From an uncultured Prevotella sp. (GTDB lineage Bacteria > Bacteroidota > Bacteroidia > Bacteroidales > Bacteroidaceae), in the NCBI GenBank assembly GCA_900543585.1, contig UQRP01000010.1, positions 1 to 64,000 of the forward strand: DNA of 64,000 nucleotides, read 5' to 3'. Each line of letters begins with the position of its first letter. The first letter of the stretch is position 1. The notes beneath the pieces were generated by a model. That model had not been told where the DNA came from, ran no database searches, and was given only the letters and a program-made list of their open reading frames with translations. A program made the translations under genes and the position numbers. This document shows positions 45,409 through 51,593 of this stretch, one piece after another.

Positions 45409-46227
45409 TTAGAGCACGTTGAGGAAATTCTCCAAGGGGATGCCCCGGTTCTTGTCCTCGTTGTCTTTATTGCGGTCGATGAGCGTGTAGACAGCGTCCA
45501 TAGCCTTGCGTGTCGACGACTTGAGGGTCTCGCCGTCGAGGAGATGGCCTAAGAGTACGGCGGAGAAGATGTCGCCCGTGCCGGGGAAGTGGACGGGAAT
45601 CTCGGTGTAGGGCAGCAGGAAATGCTCGCCCGTGAGGTGGTTGTATCCGGCCACGCTGTGCTGGCCGTCGACGGGGATGGAGGTGATGAGCACCGACTTG
45701 GCACCGATGGCATGGAGCTCGTCGGTGAGGGTGAAGGCCTCGTCGCGTGTCACGCCCTTGGCGTCATAGGGATGGCCCGTGAGATAGCAGGCCTCGGTAT
45801 GGTTGGGGAAGATGAGGTCGGCGACGGCGATCATCTCGCGCATGCTCTGGATGGTGGCGGGGGTGACACCGTTGTAGAGCTTGCCCTCGTCGCCCATGAT
45901 GGGGTCCACGAAGATGGGCGTCCCCAACTGCTCCTGCTCCTTGCAGTAGCGGGAGATGATCTGGGCCTGACGTTCCGAGGCGATGAAGCCCGTGGAGATG
46001 GCGTCGAAGGTGAAACCAAGCTCTTTCCACACGGGAAAGACACCGGTGATATAGTCTGTGGTGTCGAGAATGTTGAACTTGCCGTAGTCAAGGGTGTTGG
46101 AAACCAATGCCGTGGGCAGGTTGTAGGTGACATGACCCATATACGACAGAATGGGCAACATGGCCGCCGAGGCTACCTTGCCGTAGCCACAGATGTCGTT
46201 GATAAGAAGAATTTGCTTTTTTGCCAT
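45409..46227 (-). CDS. pdxY: Pyridoxine/pyridoxamine kinase
   Basis: Ribokinase-fold enzyme that phosphorylates vitamin B6 vitamers in pyridoxal-phosphate salvage. The start MAKKQILLINDICGYGKVA at 46227 is preferred over an upstream in-frame ATG because it follows a -7 box by a normal distance. Features: the substrate-binding N-terminus (NDICGYGKVASAAMLPILSYMG), VDPIMGDEGKLY, NHTEACYLTG and the catalytic GTGDIFSAVLLGHLL near the C-terminus. 272 residues, cytosolic. First gene of a three-gene operon. The exact vitamer preference, and thus the symbol, is uncertain. Confidence 0.87.
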   Translation of the reverse strand: MAKKQILLINDICGYGKVASAAMLPILSYMGHVTYNLPTALVSNTLDYGKFNILDTTDYITGVFPVWKELGFTFDAISTGFIASERQAQIISRYCKEQEQLGTPIFVDPIMGDEGKLYNGVTPATIQSMREMIAVADLIFPNHTEACYLTGHPYDAKGVTRDEAFTLTDELHAIGAKSVLITSIPVDGQHSVAGYNHLTGEHFLLPYTEIPVHFPGTGDIFSAVLLGHLLDGETLKSSTRKAMDAVYTLIDRNKDNEDKNRGIPLENFLNVL

Positions 46228-46251
46228 TTGGTACGTACCTGAATGTTGTTG

Positions 46252-46259
46252 CAAAATTA
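46252..46259 (-). promoter_or_regulatory. -7 box for the pdxY operon
   Basis: TAATTTTG on the minus strand, 24 bases before the kinase start at 46227. Confidence 0.55.
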
Positions 46260-46340
46260 CTAAAAAGCGAATAGATATGTGGCGTGAAAATCAAAAAAAC
46301 GTTGTTTCAACTAAAAATAAAAGAAAAAAGGTAACAAATA

Positions 46341-46371
46341 CTTTGTCATATCGTTTTATTATTGTAGCTTT
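46341..46371 (+). promoter_or_regulatory. Promoter of the mannose-1-phosphate guanylyltransferase gene
   Basis: TTTG at 46341-46344 (-33) and TAGCTTTG at 46364-46371 (-7) are 19 bases apart, the expected Bacteroidota spacing. The ATG is at 46402. Confidence 0.65.
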
Positions 46372-46401
46372 GAACAAGAAACTAAATCATCCTTTACATA
46401 A

Positions 46402-47490
46402 ATGGCTTTTACTGACAACAACTATTGTCTGATCCTGGCCGGTGGCCGTGGGCGCCGGCTGTGGCCTTGGAGTCGGGAGCAATACCCTAAACAGTTTGTT
46501 GATTTCTTTGGTGTCGGTCGCACGCAGTTGCAACAGACCTACGACCGCATGGCAAAGTTCATTGCCCCTGATCACATATACATTAGTACGCTCTCCGCCT
46601 ATCTCGACATTGTCATGGAGCAGCTTCCTGATGTGCCGCGGGCGCATATCCTTCCCGAGCCTATCACGCGCAATACGGCGCCGAGCATGGCATGGGGCAA
46701 CCATCGCATCTCGTCTGTCACCGACGATGCCGTGATGATCGTGGTGCCGAGCGACCAGCTCATCATCGACGAGGACGCCTTCCGCAAGGATGTCCTCACG
46801 GCGATGGACTTGGCGGCCAAGCACTTCACCTTTGTCACCATGGGCGTCAAGCCTACGCGGCCGGAGCCCGGATACGGCTATATCCAGACCGACGGAGTCA
46901 TCGACGGCAACATCTTCAAGGTGCGCAGCTTCACAGAGAAGCCGGAGCGGGAGTTTGCACAGCTCTTCATGGACAGCGGGGAGTTTGTGTGGAACACGGG
47001 AATCTATATCTCCAGTGTGAAGAACACGCGGGAGATGTTCTCGCAGTTCCTGCCGCCCGTGCTGCGCAACCTCGACAAGCGGACGCCACACGCCTCCTAC
47101 AAGGAGGAAGAGGACTGTATGCTCGAGTTCTTCCCCTCGTATCCCAACGTGTCGGTGGAGACGGGGGTCTTGGAGAAGTTGGAGAATGTTGCCGTGATGA
47201 AGTGCAGCTTCGGCTGGGCCGACATCGGCACATGGCATGGCATCTACGAGGCTCTGCCGAAGAACAACGATGACAACGTCGTCGTGGACTCGGAGGTGTA
47301 TATGGAGAATAGCTGCCATAACATCATCAAGCTCCCCAAGGATAAGATAGGCGTCATCAACGGCCTCGATGGATTCATCGTTGCCGAGAAAGACAACGTG
47401 CTCCTTATCTGTAAGAAGGAGGACTCCTCGGCTCTGGTGAGGAAGTACGTCAACGAGATACAACTGAAGAAAGGCGACGCCTTCGTTTGA
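46402..47490 (+). CDS. manC: Mannose-1-phosphate guanylyltransferase
   Basis: Makes GDP-mannose from mannose-1-phosphate and GTP for glycan and capsule synthesis. The nucleotidyltransferase signature LILAGGRGRRLWPWSREQYPKQF opens the protein, followed by LPEPITRNTAPSMAWG, VVPSDQLI, FTEKPEREFAQ, WNTGIYI and CSFGWADIGTW. It has 362 residues and lacks the C-terminal isomerase domain of bifunctional enzymes, in keeping with the separate isomerase at 17249. It has its own promoter and no operon partner. Its substrate is also the product of the GH130 phosphorylase in this window, a possible metabolic link. Confidence 0.93.
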   Translation: MAFTDNNYCLILAGGRGRRLWPWSREQYPKQFVDFFGVGRTQLQQTYDRMAKFIAPDHIYISTLSAYLDIVMEQLPDVPRAHILPEPITRNTAPSMAWGNHRISSVTDDAVMIVVPSDQLIIDEDAFRKDVLTAMDLAAKHFTFVTMGVKPTRPEPGYGYIQTDGVIDGNIFKVRSFTEKPEREFAQLFMDSGEFVWNTGIYISSVKNTREMFSQFLPPVLRNLDKRTPHASYKEEEDCMLEFFPSYPNVSVETGVLEKLENVAVMKCSFGWADIGTWHGIYEALPKNNDDNVVVDSEVYMENSCHNIIKLPKDKIGVINGLDGFIVAEKDNVLLICKKEDSSALVRKYVNEIQLKKGDAFV

Positions 47491-47559
47491 GAATAGTCCG
47501 GGAGGGTGAAGAATCATTAAAAAAGCCGCCTTTCCCTTGGTGCTTTCAGAGGAAAGGGC

Positions 47560-47567
47560 TAACTTTG
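47560..47567 (+). promoter_or_regulatory. -7 box upstream of greA
   Basis: TAACTTTG, 124 bases before the greA ATG. Transcription from here would run through the hairpin at 47605 before reaching the gene. Confidence 0.55.
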
Positions 47568-47604
47568 CACACTAGATAAAACACGGACAGAAAATTGTAG
47601 AGAG

Positions 47605-47645
47605 GAATTCCGACATTCCACGAGGATGTCGGAATTCTTTTTCGT
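47605..47645 (+). terminator. Terminator-like hairpin inside the greA leader
   Basis: A perfect 12-bp stem GAATTCCGACAT / ATGTCGGAATTC (47605-47616 with 47626-47637), a 9-base loop and TTTTTCGTTTT. It lies downstream of the predicted greA promoter and 47 bases upstream of the start codon, so it may attenuate greA. It could also simply end read-through from manC. Confidence 0.7.
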
Positions 47646-47691
47646 TTTGTCTGTCCCTAACGAACAATATTAACAATTTAATTTTTCTATT

Positions 47692-48162
47692 ATGGCATAC
47701 ATGTCACAGGAAGGCTACGATAAGCTCGTGGCCGAAGTCCGCAGACTGGAGTCTGTGGAGCGCCCGAAGGCTTCTGCGGCTATCGCCGAAGCCGCCGACA
47801 AGGGAGACTTGAGTGAGAATTCTGAGTACGATGCTGCCAAGGAGGCACAGGCTCACCTTGAGGCGAAGATAAACAACCTTAAACTCACCATAGCACAGGC
47901 TAAGATCGTGGACACCAGCCGCCTCAAGACCGACGAGGTGCAGATCATGTCGAAGGTTAAGCTCACCAATATGGCTACGAAGAAGAGCATGACTTATACC
48001 ATTGTCTCTGAGAGTGAGGCTAACCTCAAGCAGGGCAAGATTAGCATCAAGACGCCTATCGCTCAGGGTCTGCTCAACAAGAAGGTCGGCGATGTCGTCG
48101 ACATCAAGGTGCCGCGCGGAGACATCAAACTGCATATTGACGAGATAACCGTAGGAGCATAA
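47692..48162 (+). CDS. greA: Transcription elongation factor GreA
   Basis: Rescues backtracked RNA polymerase by stimulating transcript cleavage. The N-terminal coiled-coil domain carries the tip acidic residues in AADKGDLSENSEYDAAKEAQ; the C-terminal FKBP-like domain contains TYTIVSESEANLKQGKISIKTPIAQGLLNKKVGD. 156 residues, the normal length. The HIT-family gene follows after 5 bases, so the two are co-transcribed. A terminator-like hairpin lies in its leader. Confidence 0.96.
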   Translation: MAYMSQEGYDKLVAEVRRLESVERPKASAAIAEAADKGDLSENSEYDAAKEAQAHLEAKINNLKLTIAQAKIVDTSRLKTDEVQIMSKVKLTNMATKKSMTYTIVSESEANLKQGKISIKTPIAQGLLNKKVGDVVDIKVPRGDIKLHIDEITVGA

Positions 48163-48167
48163 AGACG

Positions 48168-48566
48168 ATGGCTACATTGTTCAGTAAGATTGCTGCCGGT
48201 GAGATCCCCAGCTATAAGTGTGCCGAGAGCGATAAGTTCTACGCTTTCCTCGATATCAACCCTGTCAAGCAGGGCCATACCCTTGTCATCCCCCGCAAGG
48301 AGGTGGACTACATCTTTGATATGAGCGATGCCGACCTTGCCGACTTCGAGATCTTCGCCAAGAAGGTGGCCATTGCCATTCGCAAGGCCTTCCCATGCAA
48401 GAAGGTGGCACAGGTCGTCCTCGGCTTAGAGGTCAACCACGCACATATCCATCTCATCCCTATCGACTCAGAGGCTGATGTCGACTTCCACAAGCACGTC
48501 AAGCTCTCCGACGGGGAGATGAAGACTACCGCCGCCAAGATCTACGAGGCATTCAAGGCTGAGTAG
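48168..48566 (+). CDS. HIT-family nucleotide hydrolase/transferase
   Basis: Small cytosolic protein of 132 residues with the histidine triad in LEVNHAHIHLIPI and the N-terminal FSKIAAGEIPSYKCAESDKFYAFLDINPVKQGHTLVIPRK typical of the HINT/HIT branch. Members hydrolyse purine nucleotide conjugates; the physiological substrate is not known. It is co-transcribed with greA, a pairing seen in other Bacteroidota. Its stop codon TAG (48564-48566) is the first three bases of a heptamer repeat tract (TAGGTGG). Confidence 0.93.
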   Translation: MATLFSKIAAGEIPSYKCAESDKFYAFLDINPVKQGHTLVIPRKEVDYIFDMSDADLADFEIFAKKVAIAIRKAFPCKKVAQVVLGLEVNHAHIHLIPIDSEADVDFHKHVKLSDGEMKTTAAKIYEAFKAE

Positions 48567-48660
48567 GTGGTAGGTGTTAGGTGATAGGTGTTAGGTGAAA
48601 GGTGGTTGGTGATAGGTGTTAGGTGTTAATGATATGCCGTGCTGCCCACGTGAGACCTCT
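48564..48660. repeat. Heptamer tract plus partial element end, locus C
   Basis: Irregular TAGGTGG/TAGGTGT/TAGGTGA units run to about 48627, then TTAATGATATGCCGTGCTG and CCACGTGAGACCTCTCCGA. The last part matches the left inverted repeat of the 578-bp element at 50981, but its second half is missing here. The tract begins with the HIT stop codon. Confidence 0.75.
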
Positions 48661-48680
48661 CCGATAGCACTGACACAATA

Positions 48681-48716
48681 AAAAAACGGGAAGCAGTCGA
48701 CTGCTTCCCGTTTTTT
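48681..48716. terminator. Bidirectional terminator, perfect 36-bp palindrome
   Basis: AAAAAACGGGAAGCAG pairs exactly with CTGCTTCCCGTTTTTT around TCGA. With an A-run before and a T-run after, it serves both the greA-HIT operon and the convergent beta-barrel gene. Confidence 0.92.
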
Positions 48717-48736
48717 ATTGGATGTTCACTTCTGTA

Positions 48737-49339
48737 TTACAGGTCGAACTTGTAGCCGAGGGTAATCTGGAAGACGCTGTTCTTGCAATCAGAATTATCC
48801 CAAACCTTTGTCAGGCCCCAGTTGTAACGGGCATCGAGCACAACGTTACTGTACTCGTAGCTCAGACCAACAGGGATAGAGAAGTCGAAACTCTTGGCAT
48901 CTTTGTCTACAGAGCCTTTTTCCTTGCCAAGGAATGTGTCGGCAACGCCATGGCCTTTGCTGTTAACGTTGAAGGCGGGCTGCACACCGAGCTTCACGGC
49001 CAGACCCTTCACAACATAGACGTTAGCCATGATGGGGATGTTGATGTAGTCGAGTTTGTTGGTGTACTTCACATTCTGACCTAAAACAGTCTTGTCGTAC
49101 TTGTTACCCTGCTGAGAGTAGATGACACCGGCGCTCAGAGAGAAGATGTCGGTAGCCTGATACTCACCCTCGACACCGGCTGCAAGACCGATACGTGGAT
49201 CTGCACCGTCACTCTTGGTCAGGCTGGCGATGTTCACACCTACCTTAGGCTGCAGCGTGAAGGAACCAACCTCGTGCTGTGCGAATGTTGCGGTGGATGC
49301 TGCGAAGAGCATCAGAGCGGAAGCGATAAACTTTTTCAT
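48737..49339 (-). CDS. Outer-membrane beta-barrel protein (PorT/OMP_b-brl type)
   Basis: Predicted 8-strand outer-membrane barrel of 200 residues. It has a signal peptide (MKKFIASALMLFAASTATFAQ), then alternating amphipathic strands with features of the Bacteroidota beta-barrel family: LQPKVGVNIASLTKSDGADPRIGLAAGVEGEY, FSLSAGVIYSQQG, YINIPIMANVY and a C-terminal FQITLGYKFDL. The function of this family is mostly unknown (porin-like or structural). It is a single gene with its own promoter and a shared terminator. Confidence 0.85.
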   Translation of the reverse strand: MKKFIASALMLFAASTATFAQHEVGSFTLQPKVGVNIASLTKSDGADPRIGLAAGVEGEYQATDIFSLSAGVIYSQQGNKYDKTVLGQNVKYTNKLDYINIPIMANVYVVKGLAVKLGVQPAFNVNSKGHGVADTFLGKEKGSVDKDAKSFDFSIPVGLSYEYSNVVLDARYNWGLTKVWDNSDCKNSVFQITLGYKFDL

Positions 49340-49418
49340 AGTTGTCTTCTTTTATTTATAGTTTATAAATGATATTCAGATTCAACGCTTATACTTTACG
49401 TTTTCTTTTGTTACGACG

Positions 49419-49426
49419 CAAAATTA
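49419..49426 (-). promoter_or_regulatory. -7 box for the beta-barrel gene
   Basis: TAATTTTG on the minus strand, 79 bases upstream of the start codon at 49339. Confidence 0.5.
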
Positions 49427-49519
49427 AACAGAAAGTTACATCCGCACAGAGGAATTTCCCTATTTGTGGTATGGTTTTCCCTATTGTCCGCCTTTTTCTT
49501 GTCCTATGTCAAGTTCTTT

Positions 49520-49566
49520 TGGGTGTTAGGTGTTGGGTGTTAGGTGTTGGATGTTAATGATATGTC
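49520..49566. repeat. Heptamer tract overlapping the 3' end of the GH53 gene, locus D
   Basis: GGGTGTTAGGTGTTGGG-type units end with TTAATGATATG at about 49553-49563. On the minus strand the tract encodes the last 12 or so residues of the GH53 protein and its stop codon. Confidence 0.85.
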
Positions 49567-50842
49567 CCCTATGAATATACTCGCCCTTCGCCGGCTTACT
49601 GATGCGCTGGCCGGAGAGGTTGTAGTAGTTGTCGTCTTGGGCACGGCTGTCAGTCTTTTTGATGGTGCTGATGCCATTTGTGGTGCTGAGGAACTTTTTC
49701 ATCTCTGCCAATGCCGATGTGGCACAGCCAGTACGACTGTCGAAGAGCGGGGCATTGTACCAGCCGCCGAGACTTGTCCCCCTGGCATTATATTCCGGCC
49801 ACCACCAGAAGAGACCGTTGACGTTGCTGTGCTTGTTGAGCATCGTTATCAGTGAGTCTGTATACGCCTTCTGACCGTCATTGCTGTAAGCGAACGTGCC
49901 GGTGTAATCGAAGTCATTACTGACAGCCCAGGCGTATGGGTAACCCGTCTCCACGAGCATGATTTTCTTCGAGGGATAGGAAGCCTCCAACTTTCTGATG
50001 GCACCCTCGAGTTCGCTCATGGCACCATGGAAGTAAGGGTAATAGCTCAGACCGATGATGTCGTAGTCGATCCCTGCTGCCGTCATCTTCTGATAGAAGT
50101 TCGTCAGGGCTGCATAGTTAGCGTTGTCAGCCTGTAACGATGTGTTACTCGATACACGCTCCACGTGCAGGATGATTTTTGCCGAAGGTGCGGTGGCGCG
50201 GACGGCCTGGGTAGCCTTGCTTAAAAGATTTGTGAAGCGCGTCCAGTTCGCCGTTGAAGATGATGGCCAGCACTGTTTTAGCGTCCCGTTAGGCTGTCCC
50301 CACAGCATGCCATAGCTGATCTCGTTGCCCGTCTGTACGAAGTCGGGTTCCGCATCGGCGTCTTTCAGTTGCGTGAGAACATCGACGGTATAGTCGTAGA
50401 CTTTTGTAGCGAGTGCGTCATCACTGAGAGAGGCCCATGCCTTCGGTGTCCACTGCTTGCCAGGGTCGGCCCAGGTGTCAGAGTAGTGGATGTCGAGCAT
50501 GAACTGAAAGCCAGCGGCCTTGATACGCTTGCCGAGACTCTTCACCCATTCGATGTCCTGGCAGACGTTGTTGTCCGTGCTCCAGCTATAAGGAGCACTG
50601 CTGTTTGTCGTCTGCTTCGTAGGGTTGACGAAGAGGCGCACGCGCATGGCATTCCAGCCCTCGTCTTTAAAGAAGCTTAGCACGTTGGAGATACTTTTCC
50701 CGTTGTGGTCATAATAGGTTGCCCGCTCCTGTTCGTAGTATGGTAGCATAGAGATGTCGCCACCGACATACTTCTGTGCCATGGCAGGAGCAAAAGAAGC
50801 TAAAGCTGTAAAGGTGATGATGATGTTTTTTATTGTCTTCAT
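49526..50842 (-). CDS. GH53 endo-beta-1,4-galactanase
   Basis: Retaining endo-galactanase that cuts beta-1,4-galactan of type I arabinogalactan. A signal peptide (MKTIKNIIITFTALASFAPAMAQ) precedes the (beta/alpha)8 catalytic domain. Acid/base Glu174 lies in TGNEISYGMLW and nucleophile Glu298 in MLVETGYPYAW; YVGGDISMLPYYEQ and DIHYSDTWADPGKQ are family blocks. 438 residues. The C-terminal tail begins like that of the nearby amylase (YYNLSGQRISKPAKGEYIHRG), but its last residues are HIINIQHLTPNT, encoded by a heptamer repeat tract in place of the expected basic, valine-rich end. The neighbours are not galactan genes; the GH2 beta-galactosidase at 27521 could act on its products. Confidence 0.92.
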   Translation of the reverse strand: MKTIKNIIITFTALASFAPAMAQKYVGGDISMLPYYEQERATYYDHNGKSISNVLSFFKDEGWNAMRVRLFVNPTKQTTNSSAPYSWSTDNNVCQDIEWVKSLGKRIKAAGFQFMLDIHYSDTWADPGKQWTPKAWASLSDDALATKVYDYTVDVLTQLKDADAEPDFVQTGNEISYGMLWGQPNGTLKQCWPSSSTANWTRFTNLLSKATQAVRATAPSAKIILHVERVSSNTSLQADNANYAALTNFYQKMTAAGIDYDIIGLSYYPYFHGAMSELEGAIRKLEASYPSKKIMLVETGYPYAWAVSNDFDYTGTFAYSNDGQKAYTDSLITMLNKHSNVNGLFWWWPEYNARGTSLGGWYNAPLFDSRTGCATSALAEMKKFLSTTNGISTIKKTDSRAQDDNYYNLSGQRISKPAKGEYIHRGHIINIQHLTPNT

Positions 50843-50879
50843 GTTGTTGGATGTAAATCGTTATTTCTTTAAAAGGGGA

Positions 50880-50980
50880 GGGTAGGGGGAGGTGGTAGGG
50901 TGGCAGGGTGTTGGGTGGCAGGTGGCAGGGTGTTGGGTGGCAGGGTGTTGGGTGGTAGGTGTTAATGATATGCCGTGCTG
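50880..50980. repeat. Degenerate heptamer tract leading into the 578-bp element, locus E
   Basis: GGTGTTGGG/GGTGGCAGGG-type units are followed by GGTGTTAATGATATG and CCGTGCTG, directly abutting the left inverted repeat at 50981. It lies upstream of the GH53 start, in the 751-base gap to the amylase gene. Confidence 0.75.
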
Positions 50981-51130
50981 TCCACGTGAGACCTCTCCGA
51001 GGTCTTTGCCTTTTGCCCCTATACTACCCCAGGTCGCTCGTTGCCGTGAGGTCTCGCTTCGCGTCGCCCTCCCGTCACCTTCGACGACCAGGGGTCATTC
51101 AAGGTGTAACCCCTTCGGGGTTATGCTTGT

Positions 51131-51262
51131 GTCGTTGCATGTTTAAGGACAGAGCGAGGAGAGTGGAAAGACCTCGAGCTTCGGGGTTATTACTGTGTCG
51201 TTGGATGTTTAAGGACAGAGCGAGGAGAGTGGAAAGACCTCGAGTTTCGGGGTTATTTCTGT
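51131..51262. repeat. 66-bp tandem duplication inside the element
   Basis: The segment starting GTCGTTGCATGTTTAAGG at 51131 recurs at 51197 with few changes; a third, degenerate start follows near 51261. Confidence 0.8.
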
Positions 51263-51313
51263 CTCGTTGCATGATGTAGGGACTGTACTGCCTATATATT
51301 CCTTTGTGCTTGT

Positions 51314-51390
51314 CTCGATTTCGAATGGTGGATTTCCTTGTATTCTTCTCGATTTCGAGTGGGGAATTTCCTTGTGCTTATCTCGTTTCA
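51314..51390. repeat. 34-bp tandem repeat inside the element
   Basis: CTCGATTTCGA starts at 51314 and 51348, each followed by a GGATTTCCTTGT-like stretch; a third partial copy starts at 51382. Confidence 0.75.
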
Positions 51391-51593
51391 GGTCGTCGTG
51401 AGCTGGGGATAGCGCTGACCCCGGAGGGGTCACACCATGAATAACCCCAGGTCGTCGAACGGGCGCGGTGTCGAAGCGTAGCGAGACACCGTGCCCGTGA
51501 GCGACCTGGGGTGTGCAGGATGTCGGGAAGCAAAGACCTCGGAGAGGTCTCACGTGGAAGGATGTGGTATGATGGCAGCTCCCACGTGGGTGG

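Larger units (their letters stand above)
50981..51558. mobile_element. 578-bp non-coding element with perfect 29-bp terminal inverted repeats
   Basis: The left end (50981-51009, TCCACGTGAG to GGTCTTTGC) and the right end (51530-51558) are exact inverted copies over 29 bases. Inside lie two ~70-base imperfect palindromes (51026-51096 and 51444-51512), each ACCCCAGGTCG to CGACC(A/T)GGGGT and inverted relative to each other, then 66-bp and 34-bp tandem repeats. Small GC-rich hairpins (AACCCC/GGGGTT, TGACCCC/GGGGTCA) recur. There is no transposase and no credible gene. It looks like a MITE-like or REP-composite element; mobility is inferred. Confidence 0.7.

Noticed and set aside
50959..51553. 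Open frames of about 106 and 114 codons inside the 578-bp element
   Set aside because: They run through tandem repeats and palindromes, repeat their own sequence and have no recognisable domain.
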